From Lithobates sylvaticus (taxonomy: Eukaryota > Chordata > Amphibia > Anura > Ranidae), in assembly GCA_028564925.1 (NCBI GenBank), contig CM053031.1, forward strand, positions 100,676,888 to 100,740,887: a stretch of 64,000 nt of DNA. Direction: 5' to 3'. The notes beneath the pieces are model-generated. The model was not told the origin of the DNA and searched no databases. It worked only from the letters and a program-made list of their open reading frames with translations. Positions 1 through 11,351 of the stretch are shown in pieces (the stretch's first letter is position 1; each line of letters opens with the position of its first letter). A program made the position numbers and the translations under genes.

Positions 1-250
1 TTTTTGGGGGATATTTATTATAGCAAAAAATAAAAAATAATGCATTTTATTTCAAAATTGTCGCTCTTTTTTGTTTATAGCAAATACCACCAAAAGAAAA
101 AAAAAGCTCTATTTGTGGGGAAAAAAAGGATGTCAATTTTGTTTGGGAGGCACGTCGCAAGACCGCGCAATTGTCAGTTAAAGCGGCGCAGTGCGAATCG
201 CAAAAAGGGGCCTGGTCCTTTGGCTGCAAATTGGTCCGGTCTGAAAGTGG
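1..250 (+). mobile_element. 3' end of a TTAA-flanked (piggyBac-like) non-autonomous element, cut by the window start
   Basis: The right end reads GAAAGTGG followed by TTAA (251-254), the terminus seen on the element at 44789-46872. The internal words ATACCACCAAAAGAAA and AGCTCTATTTGTGGG also occur near 46710-46740 and, reversed, near 6410-6440, so this is one dispersed family. It has no coding capacity. The left end lies outside the window. Confidence 0.6.
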
Positions 251-254
251 TTAA

Positions 255-633
255 ATACACTTAACATATGATATATTAAAATCATTAGGGCCCTCCTATT
301 CCTTCTGTATTGAACTGTATTGTAATTGTGATGTCCCCCCTCTACATTGTAAAGCACTGCGCAATATAAATTCTGTATAATAATTACAAGATATTGGTCA
401 AAGAGCAATGGTGTCCAGTATTGAATGGCTAATGGACACAGCAGTATGATTTTCATGCAGCTTAGTGCATATTGAGCAAAACATTTATATCTTATTGTTT
501 TTGGATAGCTATTTTGCTCCTTGCACTGCTTTAAAGCTGAACTACAGGCAAACAGTATAATACATTGCTAAAAAAAATGCTTTGAAAGGGCCAACTATGT
601 GAAAAAGATTCATCAGCATCAATAGTAACTTAC
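255..633. other. No recognisable feature
   Basis: AT-rich unique-looking sequence. I see no coding frame, repeat or terminal inverted repeat here. If the exon at 634-764 is real, this is intronic sequence downstream of it. Confidence 0.4.
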
Positions 634-764
634 CTGAGAGCACTTTTATCAAGTAGATCAAGGCACTTAAGAATCAACTTAACATTGTAGAAACCACTCT
701 TCATGTTGTACGTAAAATGAAAAGCAGATGTGAAATAGCCCAGATCCAACAACCTTCGTAGTTC
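634..764 (-). CDS. Candidate internal exon of an unidentified host gene (131 nt)
   Basis: On the minus strand a 131-nt segment lies between an acceptor (TTTCCATTAG, ending at 765) and a strong donor (CTCAG|GTAAGT, 638-628). It is open in one frame and reads like a globular protein, starting ELRRLLDLGYFTSAF and continuing through MKSGFYNVKLILKCLD, with 43 codons plus two bases. The phase joins cleanly to the candidate micro-exon at 5267-5288 (phase 0). No transposon protein family I know matches the peptide. The host gene is not recognised. The exon call rests on splice signals and protein-like composition only. Confidence 0.5.
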
Positions 765-2002
765 CTAATGGAAATGATAGTGCAAATTAGGAAATTAAAC
801 TAAGATCTTTTACTTTGTATAGCATCTACATAGACCTTTTCAATTTATCTCAGATGCTTCAGTCTTTCATTTCCTCTGTTATGTTTCATAACCTCATGTC
901 AATTTTATTTAGGGATAATTTCTTTGTGTTTAAACTCAGGTAGAAGATTTTCATGTCTTTAGATCTTTAAATAGTGATCAAGAGTTAAATATTTTTTAAG
1001 ATAAAGTCATAAGTGTACACCTATATAATATTTAATTTAAAGGGTAGTTCCACTTTTGCAAACGAATTGGAATAACACCTACTTTATATTTCTTTCATGT
1101 TCCCATTAACATAGCATAACTTAAAAAAAATATAAGAAAATAGCTGGATACCCTTTTAAGTGCTTTTTACTTGCCCAAATCCTTACATGCTTTCCCTGCT
1201 TTGTGGTGTTTAGAAGGGGGCCGTGGAGTAATGTTTAGTGCAGTTATCACAATATTCAGAGAAAATTATGTATAGTTTATAAAATGGATTATTAAAGAAC
1301 ATGCTAGCTACTTACTTATCCCAGGGACTAGATCTCTATGTACCGATGTCACTCTAGCCTCCACTAAATCATGACAAGGGGAAAAACATCATCAACCCTC
1401 TGTGAGCTCAGTCTAGAACTTACATAGGGTTTCGGTCCTGGAGGAAAGGAGTAATGGGAGAGTGTAGTAAGAATAAATGTATTAAACAATGTGCTAGTTA
1501 CTTTGTCACTTTGTCCAGAATTAGGAAAATTAGAGCCTGTTTTATGGCTAAATAGGGAATTTAATGAGAATGGCTTACTACAACAAATTCCTTACTACAG
1601 CAGTGTGTGGGTGGGATTTGTAGGAATTCCAGCAAACAGACTCTGGTGCTGGCATCTAAAAAGGTACAGTAAGTGAGCAACCATTGTGTGCTAAAATGTT
1701 ATGTTTTCGACTAATCACTAAGATTCAAATGTTGAGTATATTTTAAGATTTAATAATGGATGGAATAAACAATTTAAATGGAGCCGTTTATGAGAAAACA
1801 AAGATACTCATGCCAAAATTACCAGTGCTCTTTAAAAGATAGGAGTTTACACCCTGTCATGCTGGCCGTTCAGCTTCACAACTAAGCCAAACAGTGTAGA
1901 TAGGTGAAAGCAATAAATTGAAAATGACACAAAGCAAAGTGGTGTTGCTGCCAATATTTCCAGTGTTGTATAGAAAGATAAATATTCACATTATAGTGTC
2001 AC
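765..2002. other. Mostly unrecognised AT-rich sequence
   Basis: No gene seen. Only 1040-1130 stands out, as a dispersed repeat listed separately. A 14-nt segment at 1424-1437 has splice-like borders but was not accepted as an exon. Confidence 0.4.
1040..1130 (+). repeat. Dispersed repeat also present inverted at 38985-39066
   Basis: The words TTCCACTTTTGCA, ACGCCTACTTTATATTT-like and CATAGCATAA follow each other in the same order here and, reverse-complemented, at 38985-39066. Family unknown, non-coding. Confidence 0.5.
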
Positions 2003-2540
2003 TGTCATGAAGATCCTGCCAGAAACCTGAATCTTGGGCTTCCCAGGCCGCGGGCGCCACTGCGCATGCGCATGCGCGCTGGCGCCGGGTAGGCTATTTA
2101 AACCCAGCTAGAGCAGACGGTCCCCGCTGTCTGCTCTACAGCGTTGTGGTGACTGAAACCTGATACCTGATACCTCTGATCTGTATTTGACCCGGCTTAC
2201 CTGTGACCATCCATCTGTCTGCCTGCACCCGACCTTGGCTTGTCTGTGACCATCCTTCTGCCTTACCCCCCTTGTACCTTGCTGCCAGCCTGATACCCGA
2301 CCCGGCCTGCCTGACGATCCAGCTTACCTGTGTTGATCCTGTCTGCTCTATTGAACCAGTGTTCCTGTGCGGATCCAGTCTGCTCTGAGGTCCTGTCTGT
2401 TCTGCTGAACCAGTGTACCTGTGCTGATCCAGTCTGCTCTGAGGTCCTGTCTGCTCTGCTGAACCAGTGTACCTGTGCTAAGATTTCCCTGCCAGCTTGA
2501 TTCACACCCACCTTAAGTCTCATTCCTCCACCTTCCAAAT
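2003..2540 (+). mobile_element. Solo-LTR-like remnant
   Basis: It begins TGTCATGAAG, has a GC-rich upstream part with GCGCATGCGC, then a TATTTAAA box near 2094 and a pyrimidine-rich transcribed-like part. This is the same general architecture as the LTR at 36266-37093. About 2.5 copies of a 54-bp unit lie at 2335-2480. No internal region or gag/pol frame is attached, so it is an old solo LTR or fragment. Its 3' limit is uncertain. Confidence 0.4.
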
Positions 2541-2550
2541 GGGTGTTCCC

Positions 2551-3164
2551 CAGGGCTGTCTTTAATATTTATTGGACCCCGGGCAAAACTTTTCTTGGCC
2601 CCCCCATGCAATTTTGCTCTCCACCTGCTCTGATACATACAATAAATAGCAGCTAGACTCAAAATAAGATCAGACAGCTATTGCTATTGGTTGCCAGAGG
2701 TTATAGCATATCATTACCGCTCACTGACTGGTTGCTAGAGGTTACAGCACACATTACGGCTCATTGATTATTTGCTAGAGGTTACAGCACATGATTTTTT
2801 CTTGTTGATTGGTTGCTAGAGATTACTGTAGATATGACCTCAGGGGGGCATGATATACATATCAATGCTGCCGCCCGCCCCTATTTACATATGAATGCCA
2901 CCGCTATTTACATATGATTGCCGGTAATTTACATGTAAACACTGCAGACGAGTCATCTTTACACAACAATAGGGCAGAGCTGGGCAGCATTAGTAGCAGC
3001 ACTGCACACTGAGATATTGGAACACAACACAGAGCTAAAACCTCAAGGGACGAGGGAATTTGAACCAGGATAGTTGGCAAGTATGAGGCAGCTGCTTTGG
3101 GCCCCACAACAATGACAGGGCCCAGGGCAGCTACCCCTTTTGCCCTGCCTTAAAAACGGCCCTG
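2551..3164. mobile_element. hAT-type non-autonomous DNA transposon (614 bp)
   Basis: Ends CAGGGCTGTCTTTAA and TTAAAAACGGCCCTG are inverted repeats. The element is flanked by a perfect 8-bp duplication GTGTTCCC (2543-2550 and 3165-3172), the hAT hallmark. Inside, at about 2680-2830, are four diverged copies of a roughly 55-bp unit containing GGTTGCTAGAGGTTACAGCA. It encodes no transposase. The exact TSD implies a fairly recent insertion. Confidence 0.85.
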
Positions 3165-3172
3165 GTGTTCCC

Positions 3173-4378
3173 ACTTCTACTGTTTTTTATTCTACACAAT
3201 ATAAAATATATAAATCAAATCAGAGATGGAGCTCCTCATTGCTACTGAAAAAGGAGTGGTCAAATGCAAAGATCTCAAAGTATGTGTTATCTCTACATTT
3301 TCTCTGTAAAGATCTTATACAGGTTAAGTTACCTTGGAACAGACTCCTCCTTTGTTGAAAGATCCAGATGGAACACAACTCTCTAATGAGTCACTGGGAA
3401 ACTAGAATTGTAACAAAATTTATAATGCATAGTCTTCTTTTACTTATCATTTTGTACTCTTGAAGAATACTGACATATACAACAGGTTATCAGTGACAAA
3501 ATAGTTACAACACATACATTAAAAAGTGATAATTGTAATGCATACATTCATGGCAGTGAATACCCAATGAGTATTCAGTAGGTAAAACTCTCCCCCTCTC
3601 AGAATCAGAATAAAGCCGTTACACAGACAGGCAGCTTCCTCCAGAAACAGGGAGGCATAATTAAAAAATACACAATTGGGAATTTAAAGGGCTAAAAAAA
3701 ATCATGCTGGGACATCGTTAAAGTGCATCTGCCTTTACTGCTGATGCCAATGTTATAAGAATCTTTAATTCCATGGAGTTAAAAGGGCAATTCCAATTCC
3801 CAAGTTGTATACTAGTTCCAGGGCTGTGAAATCTAATCAGGTTTACTGTCAATGATTTGACTGCCCTATCCTATTGAACTATCACATGACCAATCAGTCA
3901 AAGAATGATCACAGGTACTTTGCTGTAGTAACAGATTCATTTTAAAGTGCATTTAAGCCAAAAGCAAACATTTTACATACTGCAGCTTACCAGTACTTGA
4001 TGAGATGAGGCTCTTGCATTGTTTTTCATAAATTTTCCTTTTATTTTCACCTGGCAATCTTTCATATAACACACTTTCTGTCATAGGGTGTCTATGCACA
4101 CTCCTCAAATTAATTTATTGGGGAACTTTGGTTGCAACCCAGGCTGGACTTGTCTGCTTTTGTTCACCTCCATTAGATTGGAGGTGATGAGATAAGTATT
4201 TTACACAAGAAAGATAACATTGTTTTAGCTTCCAGGTAATCTCCCATAAAGTGACAAGGAGACTGCATTTCTGACAAGATCACCAGGGTCTTTGTGTGCG
4301 TGTTAAAATGTTCTTAGCATAACTAAAGACTGGTACGCAGTAATATATTTAATTTTTGCTCCTTAGTTTAGTTATACT
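3173..4378. other. No recognisable feature
   Basis: AT-rich sequence without a clear coding frame or repeat family. A splice-bounded segment at 3991-4077 (minus) was considered as an exon and set aside because its phase conflicts with the better candidates. Confidence 0.4.
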
Positions 4379-4382
4379 TTAA

Positions 4383-4841
4383 CCTCCCTGGGCAGTCTGA
4401 TTATATCAGTATTTTTGAATGTCAAGGCAGTACATTGTTTTGCATGGAACAGTAAACGGAGCTTATATAGGGAAATACAGTATTTTCAAATCTATCAGAC
4501 TGTTTTGATGTTGAATTATAAAAGTAGCGGTGTTCTGTCAGATCAGCAAACCTCTGACATCAGCATCAATTCAACATCAAAAGAGTTTCACGTATTTCTA
4601 AATACTGTATTGGGGTGTAGCAAGATGGCGGCAACGGAACGTCACTTCCGTTACAAGATATGATGGGTCGTCTAGTCTAACGGAACACCGGCATCAGCCA
4701 GAGGACACAGCGGGAGGACATCGGGGATCTCAGGGACAAGGTAAGTATCACTAAAGTGTAATCCCGAGTGTGGCTCGGGGGTTACCGCTTTTGGTACTGA
4801 AAATGAACCCCAAGCCACACTTGGGATTATTGCCAGGAAGG
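4383..4841. mobile_element. TTAA-flanked (piggyBac-like) MITE (459 bp)
   Basis: TTAA at 4379-4382 and 4842-4845 flank imperfect inverted ends CCTCCCTGGGCAGTC and GATTATTGCCAGGAAGG. A second, subterminal inverted pair (CCCGAGTGTGGCTCGGG and CAAGCCACACTTGGG) lies near the right end. An 82-codon open frame inside has no recognisable domain and is taken as chance. TTAA duplication is the established signature of piggyBac transposases. Confidence 0.75.
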
Positions 4842-4845
4842 TTAA

Positions 4846-5260
4846 AGAGCAGGTAAACAAATAACATCCTTCATGCCACAGCTCACAGTGGATCAGATTC
4901 AATAACAGAGGCAGTGCTTACAATCGAGAAAGTAGTGTGCAGGATTGGGTTCTACCAGAAGCTTCTTGAAATTGCACCTGCACCTGTTGGTGTCCTTAAC
5001 AAAAATTAACAATAGAAAGCTAGGAATTTTAGTGATAGTAATACCGTTATTATATATGATGTTTGGCTCCTGCCAAACAGGTACATGTTTGAGAGTTCGT
5101 CTAAGCCAAAGTTTGGTCCAACCACAAGTTCCTTAAACATATCCCTACTTCAAATTCTTTTTTTTACCAACAGATATAAATTGTACATTTGTTCATTTAA
5201 TGTGTCAAACATAAATAAGTGATAATATAAATTAATATATTAACTAAAAGATAAAATATA
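4846..5260. other. No recognisable feature
   Basis: AT-rich sequence. No coding frame, inverted repeat or tandem array seen. Confidence 0.35.
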
Positions 5261-5266
5261 ACTCAC

Positions 5267-5288
5267 CCCAAGTGCACATGCAATCATC
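5267..5288 (-). CDS. Candidate 22-nt micro-exon of the same host gene
   Basis: On the minus strand a long T-rich tract ending TTTTTTTAG (5289-5297) precedes 22 nt that are followed by a consensus donor GTGAGT (5266-5261). Read as one base plus seven codons (MIACALG), it takes the two-base overhang left by the exon at 25268-25344 and gives phase 0 for the exon at 634-764. The joined peptide runs ITDLR-MIACALG-ELRRLL. The very short length makes a chance match possible, but the splice signals are among the best in the window. Confidence 0.45.
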
Positions 5289-6280
5289 CTAAAAAAATAG
5301 AAAAAAAATAGGAGGATCAGAGATTTTACTTGCTGTAAATACAGAAAATGTCTTTTAAAAGACCACACCTACCTACCACAGAGTACACAAACTTCTGATC
5401 TGGCAATATTATATGAATAAAACTATGTTTCCCTGCTTAAAAAAAATAAAACTGGATCTGGAAGGTTGGAAAAAAAGCTACTCATACATGGCTAGGCAAA
5501 ATTAACATAACAAAAGTGAATATCTTATCAAGGATTTTGTTTCTCCTGCAGATGCTACCTGTTGCACTTCCGAAGGTTTTCTTTACCCAATAAAACAGAT
5601 TTTCACAACTTTTTTGTGGAAAAACAGCCTAGACTGAATTATTATATTCTCACGCAGACTGGGCCTACCCAATTTGAAGAATTGCTATAGGGTAGTGTCC
5701 TTAACTGAAATACTTAGTTGGAAACGTCAAAAGGTCTGGGGGAACACTTAAAAAAACTATGGTGTGTCTTACCTTGGCCCATGCCCCATGGGTCCCGCAC
5801 CTTTATAGAGATCTCTGACACCACCTCCTCAATACGCATACTTTGGGATTGTATTAAGAAAAAGTTTTCCCCCCTTCTCCCATTGGGAATATTCTTGTGG
5901 TTCCTAAATTACAAGCTGGGGACATGAGTTGTCTCAAATTTCTTAACAATAAAAAATTGCACACAATAGAAGAATTTAGAGGGGTATGTGGAACATTTCC
6001 TATGCATGCCTGGAGAAATAAGCAGTTGCAACACTTTGCTACTGTTCATTTGAGGGCCATGAGACCTACTGACTCCCTTACTGGGTTAGAATCCGTATGA
6101 CTTAAATTATCGATTGATAAGGGACTACTATCCACTTCCTCTAAGAAGTCCTTGGAAGACCTTAGACCTTACAAGACTTAGGTTTCTTAGGGAGTGGGAG
6201 ACTAAGATGTAGTTTTCCTTTTCTGAATCTCAGAGAAATACCATTCTAAAACTGATGCACACCTCTACCATCTGTTTTAA

Positions 6281-7530
6281 CCACTTCAGCCCCGGAAGAT
6301 TTGGCTGCTGAATGACCAGGCCATTTTTTGTGATTCAGGAATGCGTCGCTTTAACCGACAATTTTGTGGTCAATGCGACAATGCACCCAAACAAAATTGA
6401 CGTCCTTTTTTTCCCACAAACAGAGCTTTCTTTTGGTGGTATTCGGTCATCTCTGCGTTTTTTATTTTTTGAGCTATAAACAAAAAATAAGCGTAAATTT
6501 TGAAAAAAAACACAATACTTTGTACTTTTTGCTACAATAAATAAAAAGAAATTATTTTTCTCAGTTTAGGCCAATATGTATTCTTCTACATATTTTTGGT
6601 AAAAATAAATCGCAATAAGCGTATATTGATTGATTTGCGCAAAAGTTATAGCGTCTACAAAATAGGGGATAGATTTATAGCATTTTTATTATTATTTTTT
6701 TTTTACTATTAATGGCAGCGATCTGCGATTTTTATCAGGACTGTGACATTATGGCGGACACATCGGAAACTTTTGACACATTTTTGGGACCATTGACACT
6801 TATACAGCGATCAGTGCTATAAAAATGCACTGATTACTGTAAAAAATGTCACTGGCAGGGAAGGGGTTAACATTAGGGGTAATCAAGGGGTTAACTGTGT
6901 TCCCTGTGTATATTTTTAACTGTAGAGGGTGGGGACTGACCTAGAGGAAATGACAGATCGTGATTCCTAGCCAGGGCTTTTTTTCTCAAGCAATAGGTAC
7001 TGAAACTCAACCACGACCCCCCAAAACCCCTCCCCCACACACACCCTGCAAATCACATCAAATAGTAGGTGTGGTCATATTTCACAAACAGTAGAAGGGT
7101 ATTAAAGGGGCATTAAATATCAGGATTGCATTACATACAGAGTGCAGAGTTCATGGGGGTTACACACAGAGTGCAGAGCTGTCACTTGTAAACACAGAAA
7201 CCAGACTTCTGTATTTACAAGTGATTGTGGTCTGAGCCAGAGGTGGTGGAACTGAGTTCCACCAAGTTCCCCCTGAAAAAAGCCCTGTTCCTAACTAGTA
7301 GTAACTCTCCTCACAAAACAGAACAGGGATTGTATGTTTACACACACACGTTCCTGTTCTGCCCCTCGTGCCTGTGATCGCTCGTGGCTGGTGGTCATCG
7401 TGACCGTCGGCCATGAGCATCGGCACCCACGCAGTGCAGCGCGCACCTGCTATCCCGCTTAAAGGAGCCGACGTATAGCTACTGCGGCTTGCGAGATCGT
7501 GCAAAAATGCAAGAAGCTTATAATAGACTA
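6281..7530. mobile_element. TTAA-flanked (piggyBac-like) non-autonomous element holding a hAT MITE
   Basis: It starts TTAA (6277-6280) then CCACTTCAGCCCCGG. The sequence GCTTTCTTTTGGTGGTATT is the reverse of words in the 44789-46872 element. TTAA recurs at 7531-7534, exactly where homology to the surrounding LINE resumes. The right terminus has diverged and does not show a clean CCACTT repeat. A 316-bp hAT MITE sits inside (6972-7287). No transposase frame. Confidence 0.65.
6972..7287. mobile_element. hAT-type MITE (316 bp)
   Basis: Inverted ends CAGGGCTTTTTTTC and GAAAAAAGCCCTG, flanked by TTCCTAGC (6964-6971) and TTCCTAAC (7288-7295), an 8-bp duplication with one mismatch. It has no coding capacity. 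It is inserted into the TTAA-flanked element, so it is the youngest of three nested layers here. Confidence 0.8.
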
Positions 7531-8206
7531 TTAACAAAGTAGTATAGATTCCCTAAGACACTAGCTTTAACCTATCCTTTGGTCTCTGATAGGTGTTGAA
7601 GAGGTTGAGGCCAGCAAGGCTCAGATATGGTGGGAGTGTCACAAAATTAGACCATTTTGGATAGAAATTAGCAAAATAGTTTCAAACATCACCATTGTTC
7701 AAATACAGTGGTAGTAAACACTGCTTTGTGACTTTTTCCTCTGGGTAAGCTCATAATTAAACTTACCTGTTAAGTAAAATGAGTATCTCTTAAACCTGCA
7801 TGCCCAAACCTGAAAAAGATGCCCTCTTTTATTGGCTAAGTGAAGCCTTAAATTGTGTTTTTCACTACTATGGATCCTTATGCTCCCCTGACCTGTTACT
7901 TTTATTCCCACCCACTTTTATACCTTTTTCACCTCCCCGCCTATCTTATCTAATGTTATTGTTGTTAAGTTAAGCCCAGAGAGGAGAGCATATTTTTGAG
8001 GTGCAATTTTTTATTATCGATGTGGATTCCGATATGTTTGTCCTATCCTTATGAATGTTTAGTTGTCATATGACACACTGTTCCTACTGCTTTGCTGAAG
8101 CACTGCCATTCATATTTTCAGGGGAACTGTACATACCTAGTTTGACTGTATTTTTGTAGCCTTGTACAAATGAAAACTGAAAGATTATATTGGAAAAAAA
8201 AAAAAC

Positions 8207-8689
8207 ATACCACCCTTAGACACCCACCTCTAAGCTCTAGGCACACAGAAAATGCATCCATATACAAGGTCAATATAACAAACATGGATTTTATTGCTTT
8301 TTCTTTGTGTCACATCTGTCTGCAGTCACACCACCACACCAAACAAGATTATTCTTGCAGAATAGACTGATCTTTGGTGCCTTTTATTTTAGGGTCTGCC
8401 ATATATAGTGAAGGAAATTTAAAAAATAGAGAAGGAGGGAGCTACTATGAAACACTGGTGTGATAAATGACAAATAAAAGCCTATATCCTAAAAAAGTTT
8501 TCTTAAGGAATAGCTTAAAGCAGTTGCAACCTTAAAAGGAGACAAAAAAGCTTCTGATCAGAATAAAACATTGCCTAATTAGGTGGCAATAGAAAATAAA
8601 AAAATAAAAAACATTGTGGGACCCCCCCCCCCCCAAATCCATACCAGGCCTTTCTGCTGCAGCAGGTTCTGTACAGGGTACAGATGTGC
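8207..8689. other. No recognisable feature
   Basis: Unrecognised sequence after the LINE poly(A). A C14 run at 8623-8636 lies close to the start of the next repeat. Confidence 0.35.
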
Positions 8690-9001
8690 CACTTTACCGG
8701 CAGACTGAGGGTACCCCCAGGCACTATATTTAAAGCAATTTTTCATTTTTATTGTTTAGCTTCAAACATCATTAAAATCACTGCTCCTGTTAAAAACAAA
8801 AAATTGTTTTGCATTGATACAAAACAGGACAGTACCAACCCCATAAACTTTTTATGGCCAATAACTTGCATATAAGCCTTCAAAATGGGGACTTTTGATT
8901 TTTCAGGTCCCATAGACTTTAATAGAGTTCGCAACTCAGGTCTGAACTTTTTACATGTTTGGGAGTTCTCGTTCGAACTGAGGGGTGTGCGGCCCATCAC
9001 T
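8690..9001 (-). repeat. Dispersed repeat related to 59207-59580
   Basis: Reverse-complemented, the right end reads AGTGATGGGCCGCACACC and the body contains GAGCAGTGATTTTAATGATG. The plus-strand repeat at 59207-59580 reads GATGAGCCGAACACCC and GAGCAGTCATTTTAATGATG in the same order. Non-coding, superfamily not assigned. Confidence 0.55.
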
Positions 9002-9490
9002 ACTGACCATGATAATCATGGCTGCTGATCCATGATACCATGGTTAGTTTACATGCCTCTGTCATCACGCTCTCTGCTCCTAGTCTTTGAGTCTCTCCCT
9101 CTCCCCCTCCCTCTCTGCCTGTCAGTTCTGAAGCCTGTGTGTGAGAGACGATCTCTTCCCCACCTTTCCCTTCCTGCTGCTATTCCCTGTGGCTTGAAAG
9201 TAACATTTAAATATAACATCCACTCTGTTTTATCAATATACAAACTACAATTTGTCCGTTTTTTTTTCCCATTTCTAATGCTAAATACCTTCTTGCACAG
9301 CACCAATGTGCCATCACGTGACCTCCCTTTGCTAGCCGGCTGACATCAGAGGGGTATCTCAGCCCCTCCCTCCACATTCCTTTGGGGATGGAAAGCAGAG
9401 GAGGACATGTGACAGCACAGACGTTCTGTGGAAAAATGTATTTCGAATTAGAATTTAAAAAAACTGAAACACAGTACTTTGTATCTTGTT
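9002..9490. other. No recognisable feature
   Basis: Sequence with a short CT-rich stretch (9090-9120). Open frames here lack any family resemblance. Confidence 0.35.
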
Positions 9491-9607
9491 AAAACAGAGG
9501 GGATGGGGGGCGTGGCTTGGCACGCAGAGCGGATGGCAGCAGACTAGACGAGCTCCGTCAGACCCTCAGCCCTTACAGCCCAAACACCGCCGTAACCACC
9601 AGCTAAG

Positions 9608-10732
9608 ATGAGCAGACTCACCCGCCACAACTCCGGAACTCACCCCCGACGTTCCGCTCCAGTCCCGAGCTCCAGAAGCATCCCGGACATCTTTAAATCC
9701 CAGTCTCAGACCCGCCGCCGCAAGGCCCTTCCCAAGATGGCGCAGCCACGTGGAGAGGAAGAGTTCAGTGAAGACTCCCAGTCCACATACGAGGAGGAGG
9801 TAAGAGACACCTCTTCGGCGGATCACCCCCTCACCCTCCCCGCCATGATGAAAATAGCTGCAGACATAAAGGGGACCTTCTCCTCTGCCATTACAGAATT
9901 GAAAGCTGACATTTTGTCTATCTCAGAGAAGCTAGAGGGGGCAGAGAAAGCAGGCGCTAGGAGAGACAAGGCCATAACCCGCCTGGAAAAAGTCACAGAC
10001 AATCACGCAGCTCACCTCATCGAAATGAATCGCCAATTGGAAGATTTGGACAATAGGGGGAGGAGGCACAACGTTAGGGTGAGGGGGGTACCAGAATCTG
10101 TGGACCCCAGCAATATACCCTCAGCCCTACAATATGTATTCAATGAGGTCTTGGAACGCCCAACGGACACCCTGATTACCTTTGATCGGGCACACAGGGC
10201 ACTAAGAGCCAGACCAGCTGACACTGCACCCCCCAGGGACATTATATGCTGTCTCCCGGACTCTAAACTAAAGGAGGAAATTATGCTAAAGGCCAGGCAT
10301 AACGCACACATAACATTTAATGACACAGCCATCGCCATTTTTCAAGACCTTTTACCTATCACACTAAACAACAGGAGAGCACTGCTCCCTCTGCTGGAGA
10401 TCCTACGCGGGCAAAACATACCATATAAATGGAAATTCCCCTTTGCATTGAATGTGACTTTTCAAGGCAGGCAGCTCTATCTGCGTACACCAGATGATCT
10501 CCAGGGCTTCTGTCAGGACATCCAGATCCCGCTGATTGACCTACCTGACTGGTATAGGGAGTTCCTCAACCCCCCAAGAATACAGGGGACCCAAACCTCA
10601 CAACCCACCACACCTACCAAGCCACCGAACAAGAGAGGGAAGTTCCAGACTAAACAGGTCCCAGGCACAAGCGATACCCCGAGACATTCCAATGCACCCA
10701 GAGAGCCGCGTCCGGACTCAGGCCAGGAATGA
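9608..10732 (+). CDS. LINE A ORF1 protein (RNA-binding chaperone), 374 aa
   Basis: An intact frame from ATG at 9608. The N-terminus is basic and low-complexity (RRRKALPKMAQ). Residues about 90-147 look like a coiled coil. The motif DNRGRRHNVRVRGVPE (from residue 148) is the conserved start of the L1 ORF1p RRM-like domain, and a C-terminal domain around RRALLPLLEILRGQNIPYKW (about residues 256-275) follows. The Pro-rich tail is extra. L1-type ORF1 proteins trimerise and coat the element RNA with nucleic-acid chaperone activity. The next frame of the element is ORF2, far downstream because LINE B interrupts the spacer. The absence of stops over 374 codons suggests recent origin. Confidence 0.85.
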   Translation: MSRLTRHNSGTHPRRSAPVPSSRSIPDIFKSQSQTRRRKALPKMAQPRGEEEFSEDSQSTYEEEVRDTSSADHPLTLPAMMKIAADIKGTFSSAITELKADILSISEKLEGAEKAGARRDKAITRLEKVTDNHAAHLIEMNRQLEDLDNRGRRHNVRVRGVPESVDPSNIPSALQYVFNEVLERPTDTLITFDRAHRALRARPADTAPPRDIICCLPDSKLKEEIMLKARHNAHITFNDTAIAIFQDLLPITLNNRRALLPLLEILRGQNIPYKWKFPFALNVTFQGRQLYLRTPDDLQGFCQDIQIPLIDLPDWYREFLNPPRIQGTQTSQPTTPTKPPNKRGKFQTKQVPGTSDTPRHSNAPREPRPDSGQE

Positions 10733-11088
10733 ATCAACAGATGAAGGCAGGGTGACTGAATTCACCACAACACGGGCATCACTGCACACTCATACATAGG
10801 TTGTACATCTTAATGGTTACTTTTTGCTCTTTATTTTTTCCCACTTTCATTTAGCCCCGCACGGCTACTCTCTTAGGTTCCCTCATAGTAGGTGACCTCC
10901 CACTTGGACTCTACCAAAGCTCCGGAATTGGGACAGCAACGCTCACAAACTGCCTGAAAAGAGCCAGAAGGAAGGGGCATACACTGAACTCTGCACTTCT
11001 AAGGTATGAACCTTCCATTACCTAGTCTAAGAAGGGACACTCCATACGGAACTGAGTCAGTGCACGATCTCACCTAACTTAACAGGGA

Positions 11089-11351
11089 GACCCTTAAAAG
11101 GGACATGGGTAACCACGGCCTGCGACATACTTGGACAACTACAGGCATGATAAGAAACCCATACTAGTCCATCAATGAGTGACCTGAGAGAACTAGAACC
11201 TGCGGAATTTAGAAGTTTACATTGGCGGTTCGCCATTGAGTGTGCAGTGGTGTGAGTTTGCGTCACCAACAAACAGAGTTCTGTATCACCTCTTACGGGT
11301 GAAAGACAAGATAACGGTTACGGTTTATGTTTACTTACAGCATAATTTTTC
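11089..11351 (+). repeat. Left copy of the 263-bp target-site duplication of LINE B
   Basis: Part of the LINE A inter-ORF spacer. Same 263 bp as 18613-18875, with only two differences, both C here and T there (ACC ACGG/ACT ACGG and CTGCGG/CTGTGG). LINE B begins at the next base. Confidence 0.9.

Larger units (their letters stand above)
5440..8206 (+). mobile_element. Old 5'-truncated Tx1/L1-type LINE tail, interrupted by a MITE
   Basis: Near 5500-5600 translated pieces read LGKINITKVNILSR and LQMLPVALPKVFFTQ, matching the post-RT region of LINE B ORF2 (LQMLPLSVPQVFF). At 7612-7690 the piece QIWWECHKIRPFW matches the C-terminal Cys/His motif region (HIWWECPKIKKYW). The 3' end is an A-tract at 8194-8205. 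There are many frameshifts and stops, so it is much older than LINEs A-C. It is split by the TTAA-flanked element at 6281-7530. Codons for EN and RT are absent (5' truncation). Confidence 0.7.

Noticed and set aside
1424-1437. 14-nt minus-strand micro-exon between a pyrimidine-rich acceptor and GTAAGT
   Set aside because: It would join in phase only with the rejected 3991-4077 segment. At 14 nt the chance of a false match is high.
3991-4077. Splice-bounded minus-strand frame (SVLYERLPGENKRKIYEK...), 87 nt, as a further host exon
   Set aside because: The donor is good but the acceptor lacks a pyrimidine tract, and its phase conflicts with the micro-exon/634-764 join unless another exon is assumed.
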